From Patiria pectinifera (lineage: Eukaryota; Echinodermata; Asteroidea; Valvatida; Asterinidae): 64,000 nt of DNA. Each line of letters starts with the position of its first letter. The stretch's first letter is position 1. Below, piece after piece: positions 33,594 to 43,405 of the stretch. Both the position numbers and the translations under genes were made by a program. The stretch is from the NCBI GenBank assembly GCA_029964075.1, contig CM057129.1, positions 24,543,430 through 24,607,429 on the forward strand. The letters are read 5' to 3'. The notes under the pieces were generated by a model. That model made no database searches. It was not told the DNA's origin and saw only the letters and a list, made by a program, of their open reading frames with translations.

Positions 33594-35876
33594 CTAATTC
33601 AAATATCTCGCAGGTATTCTGCGGTCCCTGGCAGGATTCCGTCTTGGTAGTGGTGCTGCGAGCCTGCCGCCAATTTGTTCTGTTTGGCTTTGTCTTCCGG
33701 ATTGAACGCCTTCTTTTCCCGCCTGCACCTCCTCAAGTGGTAGACTAGGCGTTTCTGGCGTAGTACTGAGTTCAGGTTCTTCCCCCTGGTAAGGAATTGG
33801 ACTCATCGGATTTGGCTCCGGTTCCTCGGGTGCGTCACCTGCGTCTAAGGGATGACTGTCCGCTTGTCTCGGTGTTTCCCCTGTCGGTGCACTGACGGCC
33901 CATGCCTGGATCGGCTCACCTAGGTAGGGTTTCAGTCGGTCGCAGTGGACGACCTTCATCTTCCCCTTCTTTTTCCTTTGTATCCTGTAGATGACGTCCG
34001 ATAATTTATCCAGGATGAGGTAGGGTCCCTCCCATCTGCACTGAAGTTTAGGTGAAAGTCCCTTCTTTTTGGCCGGGTTATGTAACCATACAAAGTTACC
34101 GGGCTCCAGTTTGGGTCTTGTTGCTCGTCGATCATAAGTTTTCTTTTGCCTCCGGGCGCTCTGCTGCAAGCAAACTCGGGCCCTGTCATGAGCAGCTCTC
34201 ATTCGTTTCCGCAGCTCGTTCGCGTAGTCCGTTCCTACGACGCCTTCCGGTTCCATTTCGCCCGTTGCTACTTCAGTAGTCAGATCAATGGGCAGGCGCA
34301 CCTCCCGCCCCAACATTAGCATGTTTGGGGACTCGCCTGTCGACTCCTGCGGCGTCGCTCGATAGGCAAATGTTGCCAGCGGAAGTTTGTCGTCCCAATC
34401 ACGCTGTCGTTTATCAGGTTCTATCATCATGGCGACCATGTTAATCAACGTACGATTGAATCTCTCAATCATTCCGTCGGACTTCGGGTTGTACGGGCAA
34501 GTCCGTGTCTTGTCAATGCCAAGGATGTGACACATCTCTGCAAACACCGTCGATTCGAAGTTACGGCCCTGGTCGGAATGAAGGACTTCTGGCACTCCAA
34601 ATCGGCATACGAACTCCTTCACAAACTTCTCTGCCACTGTTTCCGCTGTCTGGTCAGGTATAGGGTAAGCTTCCATCCATTTACTAAGGTAGTCTCCTAC
34701 GACTAGGATGTATTTGTTGCCCTTTGCACTTTCTGGTAGGGGACCTAAAATGTCTAGTGCGACACGCTCCATAGGCGCGCCCACTACATGCTGCTGTAGT
34801 GGCGCCTTCCTAGCCCTGGCCGGGGATTTGCGCTTCGCGCACACATCGCATCGTCGAATTGTAGACCTAATCTCAGCTGCCATACCGACCCAGTAGAATC
34901 TGTCGCGGACCTTGGCCCTGGTTTTCCTCACTCCCAAATGCCCGCTTGTCTTCCCTCCATGTAACTCTTTCACCAACTTGTCGCGGTATTTTTCTGGTAG
35001 CACGGTGTGCCACTTTACTCGGCGAGCATCATTAGATTCCCATCGCCTACAGAGGACTCCTCCTCGCACCGCAAGTTGCTCCCACAATCGCCAGTATGTC
35101 TTCACCGCTGAAGACCTTGCAGACATCACTGCCCAGTCGGGTCTCTCTGCCGACTCCTCTTTGGCCTTGAGCACCCAGCTAATTGATGTGTCCTCCCTCT
35201 GCGCCTCTCTCATCTCCGTGCAGGTAATGGTAGGCGAAATGGTCACACTCCTCACTCCTGCTACAGGAACTGTTGTCTCCTTATAGGCATCTTCACCTAC
35301 AGGTGTCGTCAGCTTTGGCACTTCGTTCTGTTCATCCCGTCCGCACTGATTACATGGTATGCGCGACAATCCGTCTGCGTTGCCGTGTGAGCGTCCTGCT
35401 CGATGGATAATCGTGAAGTTGTATTCACTAATAACCTGCAGCCAACGCGCCATTTGACCCTGTGGCTCTCGAAAGTTGAGAAGCCAACGTAGAGCTCCGT
35501 GATCTGTCCTTATAGTGGCCTTCATACCGTACAGGTACTGTCGGAACTGCTTCAGAAATACGACGACTGCCAGCAACTCACGGCGCGTCACACAGTAGTT
35601 GCGTTCCGCCTTACTAAGCGTTCTACTAGCATAGGCGACCACCATTTCCTTCCCGTCCGTCACCTGTGATAGGACCGCGCCTATGCCCACGCCACTCGCG
35701 TCGGTGTCTAGTATGTACTCAGCCTCTGGGTCAGGGAACTTCAAGACAGGTGCCTCCTGAAGACTGTCCTTCAAGTCTTGAAATGATTCTTCGCATTCAC
35801 TCGTCCACTCTAACACTCTCCCCTTTTCTGTCAGGCGGTGTAACGGACGAGCCCTATCAGCAAAGCTTCTGATGAA
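33594..35876 (-). pseudogene. Gypsy pol, 3' part: RNase H and integrase
   Basis: This is the downstream part of the interrupted pol. In order it shows RNase H (DTDASGVG, then RTDHGALRW), the integrase zinc-binding HHCC region (HGGKTSGH and CDVC), the catalytic DDE core (ALDILGPLP, HSDQGRNFE, SDGMIERFNR) and a GPY/F module (RWEGPYLI). No chromodomain follows; the tail is proline- and acid-rich. The apparent first residues MTRVITT come from the inserted hAT-like element, not from pol. It is in the same frame as the upstream part at 36889-38117. No stop or missing catalytic residue is seen in this part. Confidence 0.9.
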
Positions 35877-36896
35877 CAGAGTTGTAATGACTCGAGTCAA
35901 TGACTCGACTCGAGTCAGACTCGAGTCACTTTTTTTGGCGACTCGACTCGACTCGAGTCCCGACGGGTAAATGACTCGACTCGACTCGAGTCACTGCGAG
36001 CAAATGACTCGACTCGACTCGAGTCCCTCATCAGAATGACTCGACTCGACTCGAGGAAGGCTAATAAGACTCGAGTCTCAAAAAATAAAAGCAAAACTTA
36101 TTTGCGAAAAATATTTGCAATGACTTACGCCGCGCCGTTCGCGTTGCCAGTTTTTGTTCACGTCACGTTGATGTTCGCGAATAATGTACGTTCATATACA
36201 GCAGCCGTCTGTTTTCCTTCCTCCATAATGATACAACAAACATACACTGTGTCGCGGACTCCCACCTTGTGGTTCTATAGCATATAATGCTAAACCCGGA
36301 ACCAGACTTAAAACGCATTTCTCAATCCGTGGTTTCATCATTGGTTTCGGGCGATTTTGAAGTTCTTGGTGGAACGCTGGCTAAATTTATATCCCGATTT
36401 CACAAAACAAATGGATACGGACGGGCCCACCTTTAAATAATCAGAAACAGTTTTTTATAATGCAATTAGGTTTTGACGTTGTCAGCGATCAGCGAACAAC
36501 AAAATCTAGATCCGAAGCCAAACCAGTTATAAGTCCGAAGTTTCACATCTTCTTATCTGTGACGTGAGCTAGCAATGGAAACTGTTGGTTGGGTACCATA
36601 CAGCATACTTTATGTCTTTGGATTTTCATAATAGACTGGTGCCTTGTATTTCTCTCTTGTGTTTGTTGCTTTTTATTGTAATTTATTATATAGTGTTCAA
36701 ATATTTGTGACTCGAATTGACTCGAGCTAAATACTTGACTCGACTCGACTCGACTCGACCACACTCTGTGACTCGACTCGACTCGACTCGACCTTGTTGA
36801 CCTAATGACTCGACTCGACTCGAGTCACTTCTTTAAAATGACTCGACTCGACTCGAGTCACAAAAATCAGTGACTCGTTACAACTCTGCTGATGAA
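35869..36896. mobile_element. hAT-like non-autonomous element inside Gypsy pol
   Basis: The element proper is 35877-36888 (1012 bp), flanked by the perfect 8-bp direct repeat CTGATGAA (35869-35876, 36889-36896). Its inverted ends read CAGAGTTGTAA, which fits hAT. Subterminal arrays of ACTCGACTCGACTCGAGTC occupy roughly 200 bp on the left and 150 bp on the right. The middle (36070-36720) is non-coding. Insertion plus duplication adds 1020 bp, a multiple of three, and the pol frame is the same on both sides, but the element itself brings stops. A relative with similar ends is at 52977-53921. Confidence 0.9.
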
Positions 36897-38117
36897 TCTG
36901 CGGTAATAGGACGCTAGTCCTAAGAAACTCTGCACTTCCCTTACCGTCGTAGGTGTAGGCCAATCCCGTACAGCCTTCACCTTCTCCGGATCTGTCGCAA
37001 TCCCATCCCCAGACACTACGTGTCCCAGGTACATAACACGCTGCTCGAACAAGTGACATTTCTTTGGTTTAAGTTTTAGACCTGCCTTCCTTAGGCGCTG
37101 AAAGACTGTCTCAAGGCGACTCAACTCCTCTTCAACCGTCTTTGCGTACACAATAACATCGTCGAGGTAGACGAGTAGCGTCTCCCAATGCAGTCCGGCT
37201 AACACCCTCTCCATCAATCGCTCGAACGTGGAGGGGGCGTTGCATAGCCCGAACGGCATTACTCGCCAGCTGTATAAGCCTCCACGGATCACGAAAGCAG
37301 ACTTCTCCCGGGCTTCGTCGTCTAACTCGACCTGCCAATAGCCGGAAGCTAAATCCAAGGTGGAAAACCACCTGGAGCCTGCAAGCGCGTCTAGTGAATC
37401 GTCGATCCGGGGGAGCGGGTAGGCGTCTTTAATTGTGACTGCGTTTAGGCGACGGTAGTCTACACAAAACCTCTTACTTCCGTCTTTCTTTCTCACGAGG
37501 ACTACGTTGGATGCCCAAGGGCTGTCCGAAGGTTCAATGGTGCCATTCCGCACCATGTCTTGCACCTGACGCTGGATTTCCGCCTGTTCAACGGGAGGAT
37601 ATCTCCTCGGTCTCTGCTTTATGGGCCGGGCATCACCTGTAGTAATGCGGTGGCGAACCAAATCTGTGCGTCCTATGTCTCCCTCTCCCCTTGAGAAAAT
37701 GTCCTCATATTGGCACAACAGCTGAGCTATTCTGTTGTGGTGTCCCGGCTCCACGCCTTTCTTGCTTCGCTCGATTAAGTCCACAAGGTGTTCAGGAACA
37801 TCGAAGGAGTCTCCCGGCGAAGAAGCTCCCGATTGTACTTCTTGTACGTCGCCTTCACCTACAGGCGTAAACGTCCCTGCCGTCGTCCCTTTCCGCACGA
37901 CACATTCTCTCTTGCCGGGGTTGTATACTCGAATGGGAAGTGAATCCTCACCCGCCATCACCAGTACCCTTGCCACTATCATGCCTTTATCTGCTATTTC
38001 ACTCCTCCCTGTAGGCTCAATCATTCCGACTACACCATTCGACTTGTTACCGTACACGTATCCTGGAATTAGCGCCTCATGACCAGCTGGCACTCTGGTA
38101 GTTTCACCTACGACCAC
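36889..38117 (-). pseudogene. Gypsy pol, 5' part: reverse transcriptase
   Basis: This is the upstream part of pol, in the -1 frame relative to gag and overlapping its end. It contains a pre-RT linker, the RT fingers and palm (LDLASGYWQVELDDE), the FGLCNAPSTFERLM motif, the catalytic YLDD, and the thumb (FLGLASYYRRFI) where the hAT-like insertion cuts it. There is no ATG at its start: the frame is open upstream of the GTG at 38117 for about 100 bases, so it is probably reached by frameshifting from gag. The catalytic residues are present, but the protein cannot extend into RNase H and integrase in this copy. Confidence 0.88.
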
Positions 38118-40057
38118 TCTAGCACACAGTCCACCCCCTCGGTCATCTGTGCACTTAATGGTTTCCCATTTAACTTCAGCTCTAGCGTCCGAAAGTCTAG
38201 GTTACCCTGGGTTGGAATTAGGAAATCCATCCCTAATATGCCTTGCATCTGTCCTGTGTTACCAAAGACTACGTTGATGGAGTTCATTGTTCTGCCAACT
38301 TGAATGTCTACGTAGGCGCTACCGAGTGTCTCCATCTTACTCCCATCAGCATTCCGTACTCCTGCGCCTATGGTTGTAAGTCTTGGTCTTTGGTCCCTGG
38401 AAATGTTGAAATAAAGTTGAGACGACAACACAGTGTGTGTTGCCCCTGTGTCAACAAGAAGTTTTACTTTGACCCCTCTCACAATAGCCTGTACGAATAG
38501 GCCATTGCCCGCTGTTTTACTTGCACTTGTTGAGGTTTCTTTGTCGCCTTCGATATTCTCGCCTAAATTCTCTCCGGCGCCTTCTGGCCCTGCTGTTCCG
38601 CCAGCTTTCCCACGGGCCTCTTGGGCAGCTGCTGGTCGCTTCCCGGCCTTCATTTTCTTCTCTGCGCTGGGTTGTTTGCAACTCCTTGCAAAATGACCTT
38701 TTCGTTTGCACTTGAAGCAAACGTCCTCTGGGGTTGGTTTTCGCCTCTGGTAGGCGACACGCGAACGATCGCTCCTCTCTTGAGGCCGGAGGGTGTCAAG
38801 TCGCTGGGTCATCTTCTCCAGCCACTCCCTCACCTCGCGCTGATTTTTCTCAGCCGACTCTTTCATCTCTCGCTTGATTTCTTCCAAGGGGTACTCGGCA
38901 TCGCCCTCTACTACTCGGGCGTACTTGGGCCGCTGGCCAGCCCGCTGTTCCTCTATCTTAAGGAACCCTTCAGTGTTTAGTGCAGCTCTGATAGCCTCGT
39001 CCAGTGATGACGGTCTTGCTCGAAAGATCCCTTCCCGGATAGCCTGTTCCTCCACCGCATCAGAGAAGTGCCCCCTGGCTAGGCGATCACGCCCCTCCTC
39101 TGACAATTCCGGGTAGGCGAGTGAAGCCAACTGCCTTATCGCCTGTCCCAATTCCTGCAGCGTCTCTTTAGGCTTTTGTCGCCTATGCCGAAGCTCCGCT
39201 AGGTGGTTTTCTGCAAGCTCTCCTGGGCCAAACCTCTTCTCCAACAGCCCGACCAACTCAATGTAAGTTACTTGACTCCCGCCTGCTGCTAGATTTCCTA
39301 ACACCTTGACCGCATCACCCTGCAGGCTCGCCGCCAAAAACACTCTCGCCTGGCGATCACTCCAATTGTTCGCCAACTTGCAGGCCTCAAAATGCTGCTT
39401 GTAATTTCGCCACGGGGTCTTCCCGCTGAACCTGTCGGGGATGATGTTCGGACGTCTGGTAGGAACATCCACTTCACTTTTCACCCCAACTTCTCCTTTG
39501 TTTCCGACCTCCTTTCCTTGAAGGTCCGGGGAGTTTTCGCCCTCCCTCTGGCTTGCGTCTTTCTCAGACTGCAACGGAACTCCTCCTTGGGTCCCCGGCT
39601 GCCGGCATGCGGTCGAATGACCAGTAGGCGTCAACTCCGTTAGACTGCCCTCCACGCCGCAGCTTGTCAACTCGTCTACCGTCCGCGACGGGACGCCTAT
39701 CGTAGACACTAGCGTAGGCGCTGGTGCAACGGGATTATAAAATCTCGTTCTGGGTTTGGGGGTAGGCCTTGGTGATGGTACTGGTGTAGGGGTGTCTGTG
39801 AATGTGAAAAGTTCACGGCTTCCGAACTGGGTCGTCATCGATGTGCTGGGCGTCTTATCTTCCCTCCGCTGTGCTGCCTTGGCCTCACTTTGGCGAAGCT
39901 GCAATCTCAACAGGCGATTCTGCGCCAGCAGCAACTCCTTGATCTCTGTCAGATCGCGGTTCTCGGCATGGGATTGTTGTAACTCGTCCTCGCCCATCTG
40001 CACGTCCATACGCAGCAACATCAGCTCGTCCTCCACGGATATCTCGTCGGCGGCCAT
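38108..40057 (-). CDS. gag: Gypsy gag with C-terminal aspartic protease (649 aa)
   Basis: Gag forms the retroelement particle and packages its RNA. The frame starts at an ATG 121 bases inside the 5' LTR boundary. It has an N-terminal coiled-coil-like region (about 5-60), a proline-rich linker, a capsid-like domain (about 210-370), a CCHC zinc knuckle near 447-460 (CFKCKRKGHFARSC) and then a retropepsin-type protease with LVDTGAT near 534-540 and ILGMDF near 607-612. Having the protease at the end of the gag frame is less common than in pol. The frame is intact. The stop overlaps the open pol frame, so the pol product would need a -1 shift. Confidence 0.9.
   Translation of the reverse strand: MAADEISVEDELMLLRMDVQMGEDELQQSHAENRDLTEIKELLLAQNRLLRLQLRQSEAKAAQRREDKTPSTSMTTQFGSRELFTFTDTPTPVPSPRPTPKPRTRFYNPVAPAPTLVSTIGVPSRTVDELTSCGVEGSLTELTPTGHSTACRQPGTQGGVPLQSEKDASQREGENSPDLQGKEVGNKGEVGVKSEVDVPTRRPNIIPDRFSGKTPWRNYKQHFEACKLANNWSDRQARVFLAASLQGDAVKVLGNLAAGGSQVTYIELVGLLEKRFGPGELAENHLAELRHRRQKPKETLQELGQAIRQLASLAYPELSEEGRDRLARGHFSDAVEEQAIREGIFRARPSSLDEAIRAALNTEGFLKIEEQRAGQRPKYARVVEGDAEYPLEEIKREMKESAEKNQREVREWLEKMTQRLDTLRPQERSDRSRVAYQRRKPTPEDVCFKCKRKGHFARSCKQPSAEKKMKAGKRPAAAQEARGKAGGTAGPEGAGENLGENIEGDKETSTSASKTAGNGLFVQAIVRGVKVKLLVDTGATHTVLSSQLYFNISRDQRPRLTTIGAGVRNADGSKMETLGSAYVDIQVGRTMNSINVVFGNTGQMQGILGMDFLIPTQGNLDFRTLELKLNGKPLSAQMTEGVDCVLEWS
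38168..38174 (-). promoter_or_regulatory. Candidate -1 frameshift site between gag and pol
   Basis: In the roughly 100-base overlap of gag and pol the minus strand reads G TTA AAT in the gag frame. This fits the X XXY YYZ slippery pattern loosely (GTT AAA T). It is the only candidate I found; no downstream pseudoknot was verified. Confidence 0.3.
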
Positions 40058-40156
40058 GTCTGTTAATAGTGGTAGTTGTAGATTGTTGGGGTGATGACTC
40101 CTAGCTAGGTGATGTCACAGGCGTAGGTGATTTTTAGCAGTGAAGCAACGGCGCCT

Positions 40157-40174
40157 ATCCCACTTCTGACACCA
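40157..40174 (-). promoter_or_regulatory. Gypsy primer-binding site, tRNA-Leu type
   Basis: Three bases inside the 5' LTR the minus strand reads TGGTGTCAGAAGTGGGAT. This is complementary to the 3' end of animal tRNA-Leu (CAG/CAA type, ending TCCCACTTCTGACA plus CCA), from knowledge of tRNA sequences. It primes minus-strand DNA synthesis. Confidence 0.8.
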
Positions 40175-40177
40175 ATT

Positions 40178-40788
40178 TGTAGCGGTACTGCCTCGGACGA
40201 CTGCCCCGGCGAGTAGCGGCGAACGGCCTAGCCTCTACGGTCGGGTACGCAGATCCGTTTCGGCGGAGATTTACCGCCAGGCCCGCAGCAGACTACCAAA
40301 GGATCACCCTCACACGCTCTCTCGCTCACACAACCCAAGCGGACTAACTAGGGGGACTGGGGAAGGATGGGGACCTGACACCAGATATGTCTTTCGGAAG
40401 ATTATTTTATTCGCCTACCCAGGCGCCTCGCCTACGTGATCTTATACTCAATCACTTCCCTTACAAACTCAGAGATTACATAATTATCTGGATTATAATG
40501 CAGGAATCATTAATTAACTACACTCACACAAAGTATGAGGCTCCCTCCGCTGCGACTATAGGTGATTGGTGATTGGTTAATTGTGGGAGATTAGAACAGT
40601 GCAACTTTTCCTGAGATCGCGCACGGGTTCCGGCCACAGCAGAAAGAGAGCGAAACTGAGCGCATGGCCGCTTATATACACTGGCGCTATTGGCTGGTGC
40701 CCCCATAAACCTGGGTGAGTGCACACGCACCCCGCTGGCTACCAGTAAAGAACTAAAGTGCGCCCTCCATAAAATGCATTGCGCTACA
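40178..40788 (-). repeat. 5' LTR of the Gypsy element
   Basis: 611 bp, matching the 3' LTR except for three visible changes (for example GATCCG here against GATCTG there, and TCACACG against TTACGCG). Promoter elements are the TATA box near 40669-40678 and a CCAAT box near 40689-40695, both on the minus strand. Confidence 0.92.
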
Positions 40789-40885
40789 CAACTATTTATT
40801 AAATAATGAAGGGTTTGCGGAAACACCATGTGCGAATAGTTTCTCAACTAAGAGAATGGTTCTGAAGAGAACCAGAGGTATAAAC

Positions 40886-40926
40886 TCGACGTTCCGGTCA
40901 GTATGCTCTGACCGTCTTCAGGAGAG
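40886..40926 (-). ncRNA. Candidate hammerhead ribozyme of the Penelope-like element
   Basis: The minus strand reads a 3-base stem I strand (CUC), the core CUGAAGA, a perfect 7-bp stem II (CGGUCAG/CUGACCG, loop AGCAUA), then GAAC and GUC followed by GAG, which closes stem I. The usual core would have GAAA before a short stem III ending in GUC, so there is one deviation. Hammerhead motifs are known in the terminal regions of Penelope-like elements. The position, between the ORF end and the inverted repeat, fits. Confidence 0.6.
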
Positions 40927-41130
40927 TGCCTAAACTCTAAGAAAGTGGATACTTAAGTAGCAAAAGGCGGAGTCAATGAAGTGCGAAGTTGCATCCTGTG
41001 AGGATGCTAAGTGGGCAGGATCCTGGAACAAGCTCGGTGCTCACTGGGGTGGAACAGTAGGGTTGCTGTGTCAGTAGAGAGAGGACCTAGGGTATAGGAG
41101 ACCCATCAGTCTAGAGTGGTGGCTGAGGAC

Positions 41131-42990
41131 CTAGGGTATAGGAGACCCATCAGTCTGGAGAAGTGGGAGCCAGATGTCGTTGAGGTGAAACCCGATGTCT
41201 TGCGGAACTGTGTTGTGCTTGCGGATCTCGATGGCTTCCCGTATGCGTCTTGGATGCCAGAACTGGATCGGTGCGATGAGTTCGGCCGCTTCCCAATCAA
41301 CTTTGTGGTCGTTGATGTGGGAATGTTTGACAATGGCCGATTTGTCATAATCCCCTCGCCGTCCATGTGCTCTGTGTTCCTTGAGCCTAGTGGGAAGGTT
41401 CCGACCGGTTTCGCCGATGTAGACTTTGCCGCATTCACATGGAATGCGGTAGACTCCCGCCTTGGAGGAGGAGTCCTGCTTGTCCTTGTGAGTGTGGAGG
41501 CTGCCTTGGAGCTTGTTGCCAGATGAGTGGTACACCTTGATGCCGGCTTGTCGGAGGATGCGTTGCAGATGATGAGAAGCTGGACCTATGTAAGGAAGAG
41601 TGACTGAGGGAGATACAGTGGAAGGACCTTGGGTATAGGAGACCCGTTGGTCAGGTTTGCTGATCGTGATGCGGTTGGGTTTGTAGCCGTTCCGTTGTAG
41701 TGACGCCTGGATGTGCTTGAGTTCACGCTTGAGGTTGTCTTGGTCGCAGACCTCAAAGGCTCTCTGTACTAGGGTGCGGTTGACCGATGACTTGATGCTG
41801 GGGTGATGAAACGACCGCTGGTGGAGATAGCGGTCGGTGTGGGTTGGTTTCCTGTAGACGCTATGTCCCAGGGTGCCATCCGGATTCCTGGAGATCTTGA
41901 CGTCCAGGAAAGGAATGGTGCCGTGCTGTTCTTGTTCCATGGTGAAGCTGATGCTGGTGTGTTGCTTGTTGAGGTACTGGAGGAAGTCTTGGAGTGTGTC
42001 CGGGCCGTGGGGCCACACTACGAAGGTGTCATCAACGTAGCGTAGCCACAGGCTCGGCCGAAGATCCGCTGTGAGGAGGGAGGAAGACTCGAACTCCTCC
42101 ATGAAGATGTCGGCTAGGACCGGGGATAAAGGAGATCCCATGGAGGTCCCAGCCGTTTGCTCGTAGAACTTGCCTTGCCACTGAAAACAACTGGAAGAGA
42201 TACATGTTAGTAACAGATCATGAATTTGGTCGGGGGACAGGGCTGTGCGTTCAGCAAGAGTGGTATCATGTTCAAGTCTTTCCTTAGCTAGTTTGCAGGC
42301 CTCGCCTGTGGGGACATTGGTGAAGAGTGAGACGACGTCAAAACTGACAAGCAAGTCAGTGGGTTGGACGGTGAGGTTTCTGGTGATGCTGACAAACTGG
42401 GAAGAGTTGGACACATGGTGTGGTGTGTGACCCACCAAGGGTCTGAGGATTTTGGCCAAGTGTTGGGCTGTGTTGTAGGTGGGGGAACCTCGAGAGGCAA
42501 CTATGGGGCGCAGAGGGATCTCAGGTTTGTGAATCTTAGGTTGACCAAAGAACCTGGGACAGATCGAACTGGAGGGTCTGAGTCGTCTGTAGAGGGGGGT
42601 GGATAATGCATCTGCTCGATGCAGGAGGAGAAGTTGGCTGGCAACTCGCTTCTCGATGGCGGGGATGGGGTTCTTGGGGAGTGGGCGGTATGAACCAGAA
42701 GAAAGAATGTCTTTTACCTTGCTGCTGTAGTCTTCCCTGTCCATGACGACGGTAGCGTTGCCCTTGTCCGCTGTGAGGATGTGGATGGAGTTGTCTCGGC
42801 GAAGGTCACTGACAGCAAACCGCTCTGTTTTGGTCAGATTAGGTTTAGCTGGGCGAGCCTTGCGGAGGACTTCATTCATCTTGATGCGGACGTCGTTGGC
42901 TGCTGTCTTGGTGAGGTGTCTGAGGGCTGGCTCCGTCGACTGGATGATGCTCTCGATGGGTACAGACCTTGGAGGAACAGCAAAGTTCAT
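41131..42990 (-). CDS. Penelope-like reverse transcriptase with GIY-YIG endonuclease (619 aa)
   Basis: The protein copies the element RNA and cuts the target DNA. The RT domain spans about 60-400, with a palm motif LVSFDVVSLFTNVP (D218), GTSMGSPLSP at 281-290 and the catalytic YVDD at 318-321. The GIY-YIG nuclease lies at about 511-595: GVY at 512-514, VYIG at 523-526, R530 and the acidic EAIEIRKH stretch near 585-592. The RT of this group is related to telomerase. The ATG at 42990 is the first in frame, but the frame stays open upstream to about 43278 without another ATG, and the upstream codons resemble coding sequence (HTVVNLSS), so the true N-terminus may be longer or the copy may be truncated at its 5' end. 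No internal stop is seen. Confidence 0.93.
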   Translation of the reverse strand: MNFAVPPRSVPIESIIQSTEPALRHLTKTAANDVRIKMNEVLRKARPAKPNLTKTERFAVSDLRRDNSIHILTADKGNATVVMDREDYSSKVKDILSSGSYRPLPKNPIPAIEKRVASQLLLLHRADALSTPLYRRLRPSSSICPRFFGQPKIHKPEIPLRPIVASRGSPTYNTAQHLAKILRPLVGHTPHHVSNSSQFVSITRNLTVQPTDLLVSFDVVSLFTNVPTGEACKLAKERLEHDTTLAERTALSPDQIHDLLLTCISSSCFQWQGKFYEQTAGTSMGSPLSPVLADIFMEEFESSSLLTADLRPSLWLRYVDDTFVVWPHGPDTLQDFLQYLNKQHTSISFTMEQEQHGTIPFLDVKISRNPDGTLGHSVYRKPTHTDRYLHQRSFHHPSIKSSVNRTLVQRAFEVCDQDNLKRELKHIQASLQRNGYKPNRITISKPDQRVSYTQGPSTVSPSVTLPYIGPASHHLQRILRQAGIKVYHSSGNKLQGSLHTHKDKQDSSSKAGVYRIPCECGKVYIGETGRNLPTRLKEHRAHGRRGDYDKSAIVKHSHINDHKVDWEAAELIAPIQFWHPRRIREAIEIRKHNTVPQDIGFHLNDIWLPLLQTDGSPIP

Positions 42991-43405
42991 GCCAAGGGAC
43001 AGAACTTTCGTTTCGGTACTGTTCAGCTGTCGGCTGCTGAGGTTGACTACAGTATGCTTGGTGAAGGTGTCTTGACTACGGAGATGAGGTGGATGGCGCC
43101 AGGATATAGGAGATCCAGATGGCAGGTTACGCGGACGAGAAGACTGACGCCGGGATATAGGAGATCCAGTTGGCGGGCTATGTACGCGAGATGGACGACG
43201 CCAGGATATAGGAGATCCAGTTGGCGGGTTACGGTTGCGGTGGGAAGGAGTCGGAGTATTCCGTTCCTTGCGTTCCAGGAGGTAGGTTTATACCTCTGGT
43301 TCTCTTCAGAACCATTCTCTTAGTTGAGAAACTATTCGCACATGGTGTTTCCGCAAACCCTTCATTATTTAGTATCTCCACCATGCAAAGCCTCAAATCT
43401 TACTT

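Larger units (their letters stand above)
30997..40788 (-). mobile_element. Gypsy-type LTR retrotransposon, 9.8 kb, with an extra ORF
   Basis: The element is bounded by 611-bp LTRs (TGTAGC...GCTACA) and a 4-bp target duplication CAAC (30993-30996, 40789-40792). The empty site is preserved in unit 1 near 13475. Read on the minus strand the order is LTR, tRNA-Leu primer site, gag with protease, pol (RT, RNase H, integrase), ORF3, LTR. The RT-RNase H-integrase order marks it as Gypsy/Metaviridae. The LTRs show three differences that I can see, so the insertion is recent and later than the duplication of the units. It cannot be autonomous as it stands, because a hAT-like element (35877-36888) splits pol between RT and RNase H. 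Confidence 0.93.
40801..43405 (-). mobile_element. Penelope-like retroelement with inverted terminal repeats
   Basis: The 2.6-kb element is flanked by an 11-bp target duplication AACTATTTATT (40790-40800, 43406-43416). Inverted repeats of 85 bp lie at 40801-40885 and 43286-43370, and a 35-bp tail follows on the right. It encodes one RT/GIY-YIG protein on the minus strand and a hammerhead-like fold downstream of it. Three copies of GGATATAGGAGATCCAG (43096, 43153, 43204) lie in the 5' part. The left target copy overlaps the target duplication of the Gypsy element next door. Confidence 0.92.

Noticed and set aside
33594-33760. A chromodomain at the end of the Gypsy integrase
   Set aside because: The GPY/F module is followed only by a proline- and acid-rich tail.
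42781-43323. A 180-codon plus-strand frame
   Set aside because: It lies opposite the Penelope-like ORF and its inverted repeat, and shows no known domain.
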